Position numbers and translations under genes: made by a program
Shown here: positions 1 to 8,769 of the stretch, piece after piece
Numbering within the stretch: position 1 is the stretch's first letter
How the letters are laid out: every line of letters starts with the position of its first letter
Assembly: GCF_000568255.1 (NCBI RefSeq)
Contig: NZ_KK037166.1
Coordinates: 10,894,358-10,958,357, forward strand
Length of the DNA: 64,000 nucleotides
Direction of reading: 5' to 3'
Origin: Kutzneria sp. 744
GTDB taxonomy: Bacteria; Actinomycetota; Actinomycetes; Mycobacteriales; Pseudonocardiaceae
Notes under the pieces: model-generated
Databases searched by the model: none
The model's input: the letters and a program-made list of their open reading frames with translations, nothing else
Told to the model about the DNA's origin: nothing

Positions 1-1
1 C

Positions 2-601
2 CTGCGGCTGCGCACGGGATTCCGGATGGGCGTGCTGGTGCCGTACGTGGCCAGCCTCGTCGCGGTCGGCATCATCTTCGGCAACCTGTTCGGCGTCAAC
101 TACGGCCTGGTCAACTCGGTGCTCGACTTCGTCGGCATCGGCAAGATCGACTGGCAGGCCGACCGCCTGGCCAGCCATCTCGCCATCGCCACCATGGTGG
201 ACTGGCGCTGGACCGGCTACAACGCGCTGATCGTGCTGGCGGCGATGCAGGCGATACCACCGGAGCTCAACGAGGCGGCGCTGATCGACGGCGCGGGCCC
301 CTGGCGCCGGTTCACCAGCATCACACTGCCGATGCTGCGACCGACCGTCATCTTCGTGGTGATCACGTCCACCATCGGCGGCCTGCAGATCTTCACCGAG
401 CCCAAGCTGTTCAGCGCGATGCCCGGCTCGGACACCGGCGGCTCGACCAACCAGTTCCAGACCGTGACCCTCTACCTGTACCAGTCGGCGTTCGACAACC
501 AGCAGCTCGGTTACGCCAGCGCCATCGCCTGGATGCTGTTCCTGGTGATCGTGTTGGCGGCGATCGGCAACTACTTCATCACGAGGAGGCTGAGCCGATG
601 A
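2..601 (+). CDS. Sugar ABC transporter permease (MalF-type), 5' partial
   Basis: This is the C-terminal part of an inner-membrane permease of a carbohydrate ABC importer; the reading frame is already open at base 2, so the start lies outside the window. About 200 residues are visible with several hydrophobic segments. A typical EAA loop (NEAALIDGAGPWRRF...LPMLRP) sits about 90-115 residues in and is where the ATPase subunit docks. The stop overlaps the start of the next permease (ATGA), so the two are translationally coupled. With the following GH1 enzyme and LacI regulator the arrangement resembles the cellobiose cebF-cebG-bglC-cebR loci of actinomycetes; the substrate is inferred. Confidence 0.9.
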   Translation: MRLRTGFRMGVLVPYVASLVAVGIIFGNLFGVNYGLVNSVLDFVGIGKIDWQADRLASHLAIATMVDWRWTGYNALIVLAAMQAIPPELNEAALIDGAGPWRRFTSITLPMLRPTVIFVVITSTIGGLQIFTEPKLFSAMPGSDTGGSTNQFQTVTLYLYQSAFDNQQLGYASAIAWMLFLVIVLAAIGNYFITRRLSR

Positions 602-1416
602 CCCGCCGACCGGGATTCCTCGTCTACGGCCTGCTGATCGCCTTCATCCTCGGCTCGGTCTTCCCGCTGTACTGGTCGTTCCTGGTGCCCAGCCACGGCA
701 ACGACATCCTCACCGACAAGGTGCCGCCGCTGCTGCCGGGCGGCAACTTCCTGAGCAACGCCCAGCAGGTGCTCGACACGATCCCGTTCTGGCACGCCAT
801 GGTGAACAGTGTCATCGTCTCCGGTTCGGTGGCGCTGTCGGTCGTCGTGTTCTCCACGCTGGCCGGTTTCGCCTTCGCCAAGCTGAGGTTCAAGGGCAGC
901 AACGTCCTTTTCGTACTCGTGGTCCTGACGATGGCGGTGCCCACGCAGCTGGGCATCATCCCGCTCTACATGGCCATGTCCGAGTTCGGCTGGGCCGGTC
1001 ACCTGCAGGCGGTGATCGTGCCCAACCTGGTCAGCGCGTTCGGCGTGTTCTGGATGCGCCAGTACCTGGCCGACGCGGTGCCGTCGGAGCTGATCGAAGC
1101 GGCCCGGTCCGACGGCTGCTCGATGATCAGGATCTTCTGGCACGTCGCCGTGCCGGCCGCCCGGCCGGCCGCGGCCATGCTCGGCCTGTTCACGTTCATG
1201 CAGTCCTGGAACGACTTCCTGTGGCCGCTGATCGCGCTCGACCAGAACAACCCGACCATCCAGCTGGCCCTGGAGCAGCTCCAGGCCGGCTACTACGTCA
1301 ACTACGCGTTGGTGCTGGCCGGCACCACGCTGGCAACGATCCCGATCTTCCTGCTGTTTGTCGCGGTGGGCCGTCAGCTCGTCGCCGGCATCATGCAGGG
1401 CGCCGTGAAGGGGTAA
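598..1416 (+). CDS. Sugar ABC transporter permease (MalG-type)
   Basis: Second inner-membrane permease subunit, 272 residues, the usual length for the MalG/CebG branch. It starts at an ATG inside the stop of the upstream permease, with GAGGAGG a few bases upstream. An N-terminal membrane segment is followed by further hydrophobic helices, and the EAA loop (EAARSDGCSMIRIFW) is present near residues 165-180. It would pair with the upstream permease and a separate ATPase, often an MsiK-like shared ATPase in actinobacteria, which is not encoded here. The solute-binding protein is presumably just left of the window. A beta-glucosidase gene follows after 2 bases, which suggests uptake of a beta-glucoside. 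Confidence 0.93.
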   Translation: MTRRPGFLVYGLLIAFILGSVFPLYWSFLVPSHGNDILTDKVPPLLPGGNFLSNAQQVLDTIPFWHAMVNSVIVSGSVALSVVVFSTLAGFAFAKLRFKGSNVLFVLVVLTMAVPTQLGIIPLYMAMSEFGWAGHLQAVIVPNLVSAFGVFWMRQYLADAVPSELIEAARSDGCSMIRIFWHVAVPAARPAAAMLGLFTFMQSWNDFLWPLIALDQNNPTIQLALEQLQAGYYVNYALVLAGTTLATIPIFLLFVAVGRQLVAGIMQGAVKG

Positions 1417-1418
1417 CT

Positions 1419-2771
1419 GTGCTTGATTCCGCTGGGGTGTTCCCGGAAGGATTCCTGTGGGGCGCGGCGACGGCCGCCTACCAGGTGGAGGGCGCGGCGG
1501 CCGAGGACGGTCGGTGCGAGTCCATCTGGGACGTCTTCAGCCGCACACCGGGCCGGACGGTCAACGGAGACACCGGTGACGTGGCGGCGAATCACTACCA
1601 CCTGCTCGACGTCGACCTGGCGTTGATGACCGAGCTGAACCTTGACGCCTACCGGTTTTCCGTGTCGTGGCCTCGAATCATCGACGACGACGGCGCGATC
1701 AACCGCAAGGGCATCGACTTCTACGAGCGGCTGGTCGACGGCCTGCTCGATCGCGGCATCACGCCGTTCCTCACGCTCTACCACTGGGATCTGCCGCAGC
1801 GGCTGGAAGACCGCGGCGGCTGGGCCAATCGCGACACCGCACAGCACTTCGCCGACTACGCCCAGGTCGTGCACGAGGCGCTCGGCGACCGCGTCCACAA
1901 CTGGACCACGCTGAACGAGCCCTACTGCGCCTCCCTGCTCGGATACGGCGCCGGCGTGCACGCCCCCGGCCGCCGCGAGCCGAAAGCCGCGGCTGCGGCC
2001 GTGCACCATCTGCTGCTGGCCCATGGCATGGCCCGGTCGATCATCCGCGGCGACGTCGGCATCACGCTGAACCTGTACCCGGTCCAACCCGTGAACCCGT
2101 ACGACGCACAGGACATCGACGCGGCGAGGAGGGTCGACGGCCTCCAGAACCGGCTCTTCCTCGACCCCGTGCTGCGCGGCGAGTACCCGGCGGACGTGCT
2201 GGAGGACCTGGCGCCGCTGGGCTTCGCCGACCACATCCGCCCCGGCGACCTGAACCTGATCGGCGCCCCGCTCGACACCCTCGGCGTCAACTACTACACC
2301 GGCCACCACGTCACCGGCCACGTCGGCGACCGCACGCCGGAATGGATCGGTTCCGAACACGTGCACAACGTGGGTCGGGGATTGCCGACGACGGCGATGG
2401 GCTGGGAGGAATTGCCGGACGGATTGTTCACCGTCCTGAACCGCCTGCACGACGAATACCCGCGCCTGCCCATTCACATCACCGAGAACGGCGCGGCCTA
2501 CGACGACACCGTCGTCGACGGCCGGATAGACGACCACGCCCGGCGGCGGTATTTCGAGCAACACCTCGGGGCCGTGCGGGACGCCATCGCCGCAGGTGTG
2601 GACGTGCGCGGCTACTTCGCCTGGTCCCTGCTGGACAACTTCGAGTGGGCGGAGGGTTACGCGAAAAGGTTCGGGATTGCGCATGTCGACTTCGACACCT
2701 TCGCCCGCACTCCTAAGCTGAGCGGCAGGTGGTACGCGACGGTGGCAAGGGCGAACGCCCTGCCGGAGTAG
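1419..2771 (+). CDS. GH1 beta-glucosidase
   Basis: Cytoplasmic family 1 glycoside hydrolase of 450 residues, the family's usual size, cleaving terminal beta-linked glucose from imported oligosaccharides. The fold starts in the typical way (FPEGFLWGAATAAYQ). Both catalytic glutamates are visible: the acid/base in TLNEP at residue 167 and the nucleophile in ITENG at residue 356. The C-terminal YFAWSLLDNFEW segment of the sugar-binding site is also intact. I chose the GTG at 1419 because it lies just after the permease stop and gives the standard N-terminus; longer in-frame extensions read into the permease gene. There is no signal peptide, which fits a role downstream of the ABC importer. Confidence 0.95.
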   Translation: MLDSAGVFPEGFLWGAATAAYQVEGAAAEDGRCESIWDVFSRTPGRTVNGDTGDVAANHYHLLDVDLALMTELNLDAYRFSVSWPRIIDDDGAINRKGIDFYERLVDGLLDRGITPFLTLYHWDLPQRLEDRGGWANRDTAQHFADYAQVVHEALGDRVHNWTTLNEPYCASLLGYGAGVHAPGRREPKAAAAAVHHLLLAHGMARSIIRGDVGITLNLYPVQPVNPYDAQDIDAARRVDGLQNRLFLDPVLRGEYPADVLEDLAPLGFADHIRPGDLNLIGAPLDTLGVNYYTGHHVTGHVGDRTPEWIGSEHVHNVGRGLPTTAMGWEELPDGLFTVLNRLHDEYPRLPIHITENGAAYDDTVVDGRIDDHARRRYFEQHLGAVRDAIAAGVDVRGYFAWSLLDNFEWAEGYAKRFGIAHVDFDTFARTPKLSGRWYATVARANALPE

Positions 2772-2780
2772 GGGTAGAGC

Positions 2781-3797
2781 GTGGCCGAAGACGGCCGGGA
2801 AGTCCCGACCCTCGACGAGGTGGCCAGGGTGGCCGGGGTGTCCCGGTCCACCGCCTCGCGGGTGATCAACGGTCGCACCTATGTCAGCGCCAAGGCCCGC
2901 GAGGCGGTGGCGCAGGCCGTGACCAGCCTCGGCTACAGCCCGAACATGCTGGCCCGGTCGCTGGCGATGAAGCGCACCAACTCGATCGCGCTGGTCGTCT
3001 CCGAGCACGGCGACCGCGTGCTCGGGGACCCGTTCTTCGCCCGGGTGCTGCGCGGCGTGCACGCCGGCCTGGCCGGCAGCGGGCTGCAGCTGGTGCTGCT
3101 GATGGCCCAGGACGAGCAGGACCATGGCTCGATGGCCAACTACCTGACCTCTGGGCACGTGGACGGGGCGCTGGTGGTCAGCCTGCACGGAGAGGATCCG
3201 CTGCCGGCGCAGCTGGTCGCGTCCGGGCTGCCGGTGGTGTTGTGCGGGCGGCCGCTGGCCAAGGTCGCGGTGCCGTACGTCGACGCCGACAACTTCAACG
3301 GCGCCGGGCAGGCCGCGCAGTACCTGATCGACCAGGGCCGCCGGCACGTGGGCACCATCGCCGGCCCGAGGGACATGGCCGTGGGCATCGACCGGCTCAG
3401 CGGCTGGCGGCGCACGCTGTCCATGGCCGGCCGGCCGACGGACGCCATCGCGCACGCCGACTTCAGCCTGGAGGGCGGCATGGCGGCGATGGAGCAGCTG
3501 CTGACCGCCCATCCCGGGTTGGACGCGGTGTTCGTGGCCTCGGACCTGATGGCCATCGGGGCGCTGCACGTGCTGCGGGGGCGGGGCATCCGGGTGCCGG
3601 AGGACATCGCGGTGGTCGGCTTCGACGACTCGGGGCTGGCCGCGACCTCCGTGCCGCCGCTGACCACGGTCCGGCAGCCGATAGAGGAACTGGGGCGGAC
3701 CATGACGTGGCGGCTGCTGGCGCAGTTCGAGGGCGACGTGGAGTTGCCGCCGTCGGTGCTGCTGCCGACCGAGTTGATCTGCCGCGAGACGGCGTAG
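2781..3797 (+). CDS. LacI-family transcriptional regulator
   Basis: DNA-binding repressor of 338 residues. The N-terminal helix-turn-helix (LDEVARVAGVSRSTASRVING, about residues 11-31) is followed by the hinge and a periplasmic-binding-protein-like sensor domain (FDDSGLAATSVPPLTTV near the C-terminus is the typical LacI strand). It starts at a GTG 9 bases after the beta-glucosidase stop and is co-directional with the transporter, so it probably autoregulates this sugar-uptake operon. By position and type it resembles CebR, the cellobiose-responsive repressor of Streptomyces, but no operator is visible because the operon promoter lies outside the window. Confidence 0.92.
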   Translation: MAEDGREVPTLDEVARVAGVSRSTASRVINGRTYVSAKAREAVAQAVTSLGYSPNMLARSLAMKRTNSIALVVSEHGDRVLGDPFFARVLRGVHAGLAGSGLQLVLLMAQDEQDHGSMANYLTSGHVDGALVVSLHGEDPLPAQLVASGLPVVLCGRPLAKVAVPYVDADNFNGAGQAAQYLIDQGRRHVGTIAGPRDMAVGIDRLSGWRRTLSMAGRPTDAIAHADFSLEGGMAAMEQLLTAHPGLDAVFVASDLMAIGALHVLRGRGIRVPEDIAVVGFDDSGLAATSVPPLTTVRQPIEELGRTMTWRLLAQFEGDVELPPSVLLPTELICRETA

Positions 3798-3818
3798 CGG
3801 AGAGGTACCGTTGCGCCC

Positions 3819-4541
3819 GTGAGCATGCCCGAGGCACTGGAGCCGGTCGACGAGTCCTTCGACAGCGTGCTGGCGCTCGTCGCGCATCCCGACGATCTGG
3901 AGTACGGCACCGCCGCGGCCGTCGCGCGCTGGACCGCCCAGGGCAAGCGCGTCGTCTACGGCCTGGCCACCAGCGGCGAGGCCGGCATCGACGCCATCGA
4001 CCCGGAGCGGTGCGGTCCGCTGCGCGAGGCCGAGGAGCGCGCCGGGGCCGCGATCGTCGGTGTGGACGAGGTGGAGTTCTACGGCTTCCCGGACGGCGTC
4101 GTGGAGTACGGCCTGCCGCTGCGCCGGGCCTTCGCCGCGGCGATCCGCCGGCACAGGCCGGACATCGTGCTGATCACGACCTGGCGCGAGTTCTGGGGGC
4201 CGGGCAACCCCAACCAGGCCGACCACATCGCGGTCGGCCGGGCCGGGCTGGACGCCGCCCGGGACGCCTCGAACCGCTGGGTGTTCCGGGATCTGGGGCT
4301 GGAGCCGTGGAAGGCCAAGCACGTTTTTGTCGTCGGCAGCCCGAATGCGCGGCACGGCGTCGACGTGACGGCGGGCTTCGACCTCGGCGTCGCGTCGCTG
4401 GAGGCGCACGGCGAGTACCTGCGGGGACTGGTCGACAACCCGATGAGCGACCCGCGCGAGTTCCTGGAGTCGGTCGCGCGGCCGACCGGCAGCCTGCTCG
4501 GGGCCAAGTTCGGCCTCTCGGTGGAGGTAATCGACTTGTAG
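3819..4541 (+). CDS. PIG-L family N-acetyl-sugar deacetylase
   Basis: Zinc-dependent LmbE/PIG-L-fold deacetylase of 240 residues. The N-terminal metal motif AHPDDLEYG is at residues 22-30, with the first zinc His at 23 and the general-base Asp at 26. A downstream QADHIAVGRA segment supplies the third metal-binding His. Family members deacetylate N-acetylglucosamine conjugates, for example MshB and Mca in mycothiol metabolism. This protein is shorter than MshB or Mca (about 290), so a specific role is not assigned. It starts at a GTG 21 bases after the lacI stop and may be co-transcribed. Confidence 0.85.
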   Translation: MSMPEALEPVDESFDSVLALVAHPDDLEYGTAAAVARWTAQGKRVVYGLATSGEAGIDAIDPERCGPLREAEERAGAAIVGVDEVEFYGFPDGVVEYGLPLRRAFAAAIRRHRPDIVLITTWREFWGPGNPNQADHIAVGRAGLDAARDASNRWVFRDLGLEPWKAKHVFVVGSPNARHGVDVTAGFDLGVASLEAHGEYLRGLVDNPMSDPREFLESVARPTGSLLGAKFGLSVEVIDL

Positions 4542-4561
4542 CGGCTGGTTAATCTCGCCGC

Positions 4562-5110
4562 ATGACCGCACGTCTGGTGAACGTCGTCGACGTCGAGGCG
4601 ACCTGTTGGCCGGGCAGCCCGCCGCCCGGGCAGGTCAGCGAGATCATCGAGATCGGGCTGACCGTCGTCGACCTCGTCGCGCGTGAACGCGTGGCCAAGC
4701 ACCGGATCCTGGTGCGGCCGCGGGTGTCGTCGGTGAGTGAGTTCTGCACGTCGCTGACCGGGCTGACCCAGTCCGAAGTGGACGGCGGTGTGTCCTTCGC
4801 GGACGCCTGCGCCCGGCTGGTCGACGAGCACGAGGCCCGCAAGCGGGGCTGGGCCAGCTGGGGCGACTATGACCGCAAGCAGTTCACCCGGCAGTGCGCG
4901 GCCACCGGAGTGGACTATCCGTTCGGGGCGCGGCACACCAACGCCAAGGCGGTGTTCGCCGGCGACGGCCGGCAGGTCGGCATGGCCCGGGCGCTGGAGA
5001 TCACCGGCCTGCCTCTGGAGGGACGGCACCACCGCGGCGACGACGACTCGTGGAACATCGCGGCGCTCGTGCTGCTCATGGTGGAACGGGGGAGCTGGCG
5101 CGGCGTTTGA
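4562..5110 (+). CDS. DEDDh-type 3'-5' exonuclease domain protein
   Basis: 182-residue protein of the RNase T/DnaQ superfamily. The Exo I motif is VVDVEATCW at the N-terminus (Asp and Glu ligate metal), followed by EIIEIGLTVVD. Exo II lies in the WGDYDRKQF region, and Exo III has HHRGDDDSWNIA, where the His and Asp complete the DEDDh set. This sub-branch resembles the KapD/ERI-1-like exonucleases that act on RNA or DNA 3' ends. The gene begins 20 bases after the deacetylase stop. The cellular substrate is unknown. Confidence 0.82.
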   Translation: MTARLVNVVDVEATCWPGSPPPGQVSEIIEIGLTVVDLVARERVAKHRILVRPRVSSVSEFCTSLTGLTQSEVDGGVSFADACARLVDEHEARKRGWASWGDYDRKQFTRQCAATGVDYPFGARHTNAKAVFAGDGRQVGMARALEITGLPLEGRHHRGDDDSWNIAALVLLMVERGSWRGV

Positions 5111-5242
5111 CAACCCCGGCGATGCCGTGAATGCCTTGTGGGCCTGCGGAAACGTGAACGCCGGTGGTCGGAGGGGAACCCGGCGGCGACCCGGGCGAAC
5201 GGCTCGTCCGTATGTTCGAGCCACCGCTGCTACGGTCGATGC

Positions 5243-5821
5243 ATGACCCGTGCCGACGCCACCAGGGCCCGCCTGCTGGAGGCGGCCACCGAGGAGTTCT
5301 CGCGCTACGGCATCGCCGGCGCCCGGGTGGACCGCATCGCGGCGGCGGCGCAGGCCAACAAGAACCTGATCTACGTCCACTACACCAACAAGGAGACGCT
5401 GTTCCGCGCGGTGTTCGAGGCGCATGTGGTGCGGCTGCTGGGCGAGGTGCCCTTCAGCGCGACGGACCTGCCGGCCTACGCCGGGCAGCTGTACGAGTTC
5501 TTCCTGGACAACCCGCGGCTGCTGCGGCTGGCCGGCTGGTTCCGGCTGGAGCAGGGCGACTACGACGAGGCGGTGGCGGCGATCGCCAGGTCCAATGCGG
5601 ACAAGGTGGCGGCCATCGCCCGAGCCCAGGCCGACGGCCGGGTCGACGGCCGGTATCCGGCCGATGTCGTGCTGACGCTGGTGCTGGCCACCGCGGCGGC
5701 GTGGGGCTCGGGCAACCCGGCCACGGTGTCGACCTACGATGGGCCCGACCCGAAGATCGTTCGCCTGGCGATCGAGGCCGCGGTGCGCGGTGTCGTCGCG
5801 GGAAAGGACTCGGCAGCATGA
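5243..5821 (+). CDS. TetR-family transcriptional regulator
   Basis: 192-residue regulator with an N-terminal TetR helix-turn-helix (TRARLLEAATEEFSRYG ... NLIYVHYTNKETLF, residues 5-50) and a helical ligand-binding C-terminal domain. I chose the ATG at 5243 because it gives the standard TetR N-terminus. Its stop overlaps the next start by 4 bases, so it is translationally coupled to a dienelactone-hydrolase-like enzyme, an amidohydrolase and an MDMPI enzyme. It probably controls this four-gene unit; the ligand is unknown. Confidence 0.9.
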   Translation: MTRADATRARLLEAATEEFSRYGIAGARVDRIAAAAQANKNLIYVHYTNKETLFRAVFEAHVVRLLGEVPFSATDLPAYAGQLYEFFLDNPRLLRLAGWFRLEQGDYDEAVAAIARSNADKVAAIARAQADGRVDGRYPADVVLTLVLATAAAWGSGNPATVSTYDGPDPKIVRLAIEAAVRGVVAGKDSAA

Positions 5822-6618
5822 GCGACGCGCCCACCTCCGACCTGACCGGCTGGCGCAAGGCGCCGTTCACCGGGGCCGGCCTCACCTATGACTGCTACGA
5901 GAAGGGCGAGGGGCCGGGCGTCGTGCTGGTGCCCGAGGTCCCCGGCATCACGCCGTTGGTGCTCGGCCTCGCGGATCACCTGGTCGAGCAGGGCTTCACC
6001 GTGGTGGTGCCGTCCCCGTTCGGCACACCGGGCAAGCCGATGACCGTGGGCTACGTGCTGGGTGTGGTCGCCAAGCTGTGCGTGTCGGCCGAGTTCCGGG
6101 CGTTCGCGGTGAACGCCCAGCGGCCGATCACCCAGTACCTGCGGGCCGTCGCCCGTGATCTGGCCGGCCGCACCCCGGGCAAGGGCGTCGGCGTGATCGG
6201 CATGTGCTTCACCGGCGGGTTCGCGCTGGCCACGGCCGTGGAGGATGTGGTGTTGGCGCCGGTCATGAGCCAGCCGTCGGTGCCGTTCCCGCTGGGCAAG
6301 GCCCGGCGGGCCGACCCCGGCCTGTCGGAGGCCGAGATGCAGGCCGTGGCCAAGCGCACCGAGGACGGCCTGTGCGTGATGGGCCTGCGGTTCAGCCAGG
6401 ACCCGGCCGTGCCGGAGGAGCGCTTCGCCACGCTGCGCCGGCGGCTGGGCGACGCGTTCGAGGTCATCGAGCTGGACTCCAAGCCCGGCAACCCCGGCGG
6501 CTTCGCCAAGGGCGCGCACTCGGTGCTGACCGCCGAGGTCCGTGAGCGGCCTGGGCACCAGGCGCTGGCCGCGCGGGAGCGAGTCGTGGAGTTCCTGCGC
6601 GAGCGGCTGACGGCGTGA
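5818..6618 (+). CDS. Dienelactone hydrolase-like alpha/beta hydrolase
   Basis: 266-residue cytoplasmic alpha/beta hydrolase of the dienelactone hydrolase family. The nucleophile elbow reads GMCFTGG with the catalytic Cys at residue 130, matching the Cys-His-Asp triad of dienelactone hydrolases rather than a Ser enzyme. A GAHSVLT segment near residue 235 supplies the likely catalytic His. It starts inside the tetR stop and its own stop overlaps the amidohydrolase start (GTGA). The co-encoded mycothiol-dependent isomerase-like enzyme suggests a ring-cleavage-type acid pathway, but the true substrate is not known. Confidence 0.88.
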   Translation: MSDAPTSDLTGWRKAPFTGAGLTYDCYEKGEGPGVVLVPEVPGITPLVLGLADHLVEQGFTVVVPSPFGTPGKPMTVGYVLGVVAKLCVSAEFRAFAVNAQRPITQYLRAVARDLAGRTPGKGVGVIGMCFTGGFALATAVEDVVLAPVMSQPSVPFPLGKARRADPGLSEAEMQAVAKRTEDGLCVMGLRFSQDPAVPEERFATLRRRLGDAFEVIELDSKPGNPGGFAKGAHSVLTAEVRERPGHQALAARERVVEFLRERLTA

Positions 6619-8015
6619 CGGATCTGGTGCTGCGCAACGTCCACCGCGATGGGCGGCTGGTGGACGTGCGGATCGCCGGGGGAGTGGTCGCGGCCTTCGG
6701 CGAGCCGGGCACGCTGCCGGGCGAGGTGATCGACGGCCACGGCGGGCACCTGCTGCCGGGGCTGGTCGACGCGCACGTCCACATGCAGCAGTGGGCCTCG
6801 TCGCGGCGGCGGATTCCGTTGGGGGAGGCCAAATCCGCGGCCGAGGCGGTCGAGCTGGTGCGCGGCGGCGCGCAAGATTGGGTGTTCGGCGCGAACTTCG
6901 TCGACGGCCTGTGGCCGGACGCCCCGCACAAGGATCTGCTGGAGGCCGCCCTGCCGGGCCGTAAGGTCGCGCTGTTCAGCGCCGACCTGCACACGCTGTG
7001 GCTGAGCCCGGCGACCCTCAAGGAAGTCGGCGTGGATCACCCGACCGGCGTACTCGTCGAGGCGGAGTGCATGGCCGTCACGGCCCGCCTGCTGGCCGGC
7101 GACCCGGACGCGTGGGTGTTGGAGGCGGCCGACGCGGCGGCGGCCCGCGGCGTCACCAAGATCGTCGACTACGAGCTGACCGACACCATCGCCGACTGGC
7201 AGCGGCGGCTGGCGATCCGCACGCCGTCGGTGCGGGTGGCCGGCGTGATCGCCAAGCACCTGCTGGAGCCGGCGATCGAGCGTGGTCATCGGACCGGCGC
7301 GGTGGTACCGGGCAGCGACGGGCTGTTGACCGTCGGGCCGTACAAGCTGTTCGTGGACGGGTCGCTGAACACGAGAACCGCCTTCTGCCATGACGCCTAC
7401 GACGGCGACGGCCACGGGGTGGTGGTCGTGCCGCCGGAGGAGCTGGTGCCGTTGATGCGGCGGGCGTGGGAGAACGGCATCGTGCCGGCCGTGCACGCGA
7501 TTGGCGACCACGCCAACCAGATTGCCCTGGACGCCTTCGAGACCGTCGGCTGCCGGGGCCGGATCGAGCACGCGCAGCTGGTGTCGGAACGGGACCTGCC
7601 GCGGTTCGCGCAGCTGGGCGTGATCGCTTCCGTGCAGCCCGCGCACGCCCCGGACGACCGTGACGTCGCCGACCGCCACTGGGCCGGCCGGACCGGGCGG
7701 GCCTTCCCGTACCAGTCGCTGTTGGCCGCCGGTGCGACGCTGGAGATCGGCTCGGACGCCCCGGTGTCGCCGTTGGATCCGTGGGACGGCATCGCCAGCG
7801 CCGTCACCCGCACCGACGACGACCGGCCCGCGTGGCACCCCGAGCAGCGGATTCCGCTGGAGGCCGCGCTGGCCGCGGCATGCGGCGGGCGGAGTTCGGT
7901 CGAGGTCGGGGACATGGCCGAACTCCTTGTCGCGGAACGGGATCCGCGTCGCGGGGAGCTGCGGGACATGCCGATCGTGCTGACGATGACAGGAGGACGG
8001 ACGACACATGGCTGA
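6615..8015 (+). CDS. Amidohydrolase family protein (YtcJ-like)
   Basis: 466-residue metal-dependent hydrolase with the amidohydrolase TIM-barrel layout. The N-terminal beta-sandwich ends in the HxH metal motif (DAHVHM, His 54 and 56). AVHAIGDHAN holds further metal histidines, RIEHAQ follows, and the final catalytic Asp is in GSDAPVSPLDPW. This pattern matches the YtcJ/NfdA group of exoenzyme-like amidohydrolases. Translation starts at a GTG overlapping the upstream stop, and the gene overlaps the following gene by 8 bases, showing tight operon structure. Confidence 0.88.
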   Translation: MTDLVLRNVHRDGRLVDVRIAGGVVAAFGEPGTLPGEVIDGHGGHLLPGLVDAHVHMQQWASSRRRIPLGEAKSAAEAVELVRGGAQDWVFGANFVDGLWPDAPHKDLLEAALPGRKVALFSADLHTLWLSPATLKEVGVDHPTGVLVEAECMAVTARLLAGDPDAWVLEAADAAAARGVTKIVDYELTDTIADWQRRLAIRTPSVRVAGVIAKHLLEPAIERGHRTGAVVPGSDGLLTVGPYKLFVDGSLNTRTAFCHDAYDGDGHGVVVVPPEELVPLMRRAWENGIVPAVHAIGDHANQIALDAFETVGCRGRIEHAQLVSERDLPRFAQLGVIASVQPAHAPDDRDVADRHWAGRTGRAFPYQSLLAAGATLEIGSDAPVSPLDPWDGIASAVTRTDDDRPAWHPEQRIPLEAALAAACGGRSSVEVGDMAELLVAERDPRRGELRDMPIVLTMTGGRTTHG

Positions 8016-8769
8016 GACGTATGCGATGCACTGCGAGGCCATCGAGCGCGAGGGGGCCCGGATCGGCGAGGTCGCCCGTACACACGACCTCTCGGCCCCG
8101 GTGCCGTGCTGTCCCGGGTGGACGCTCGCGGACGTGGTCGAGCACATCGGCCGGCTCCAGCAGTGGTTCGCCGCGATGATCGAGCGGCGGTCGCCGGAGC
8201 GGCTGCCGTTCGCCGAGGTCGACTTCGGCCTGCCGGCCGATGTCGCCGACTACCCGGAATGGTTGGTGGCTCGTCAGGCCGTGGTGGCCAAGGTGCTCCG
8301 GGCGGCCGATCCGGACGCCGCGATGTACACGTGGGGCCCGGGCGGCGCCGTGCGGTTCTGGGCCCGGCGCATGGCGATGGAGTGCCTCATCCACCGCTAC
8401 GACGCCGAGCTCGCCGCCGCTTCGGTCACGGCCTTCGACCCGGCGCTGGCCGCCGACGGCGTCGAGGAGTTCCTGGTCAACCTGCCGTCGGCGGAGAACT
8501 TCACCCCGGCCGTGAGCCGGCTCCGTGGTGACGGGCAGACCATCGGCTTCGGCGTGTGGGGCACCGAGGTCGACTGGACCGTCCGCCTGGACGCCGACTC
8601 CTTCGGCCTGGTCGGCGCCGTGGCCGACCCCGATGCCGTGGTGAGCGCCGAAACCGTGGACGCCCTGCTCCTGCTGGTCTATGGCCGCATCGGCGTGGAC
8701 GATCCCCGGATCAAGACGAAGGGCGACGCCGACCTGCTGGAGAAGTGGTTCACGAACTCAAGGTTCTGA
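8008..8769 (+). CDS. Mycothiol-dependent maleylpyruvate isomerase-family protein
   Basis: 253-residue protein with an N-terminal DinB/MDMPI four-helix domain (GWTLADVVEHIGRLQQWF, the Trp...His metal-site helix) and a C-terminal domain typical of actinobacterial MDMPI proteins. Characterised members use mycothiol as cofactor to isomerise maleylpyruvate; most paralogues have no assigned substrate. The second metal-ligand region (MAMECLIHRYDAE) is conserved. It is the last gene of the overlapping tetR-hydrolase-amidohydrolase unit. Its 3' end overlaps a convergent degraded phosphatase gene by 20 bases. Confidence 0.88.
   Translation: MAETYAMHCEAIEREGARIGEVARTHDLSAPVPCCPGWTLADVVEHIGRLQQWFAAMIERRSPERLPFAEVDFGLPADVADYPEWLVARQAVVAKVLRAADPDAAMYTWGPGGAVRFWARRMAMECLIHRYDAELAAASVTAFDPALAADGVEEFLVNLPSAENFTPAVSRLRGDGQTIGFGVWGTEVDWTVRLDADSFGLVGAVADPDAVVSAETVDALLLLVYGRIGVDDPRIKTKGDADLLEKWFTNSRF

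Noticed and set aside
1374..4571. A 1065-codon open frame on the minus strand opposite the beta-glucosidase, LacI and PIG-L genes
   Set aside because: It is antisense to three genes with clear family motifs and has an Arg/His/Gln-rich shadow composition with no motif of its own.
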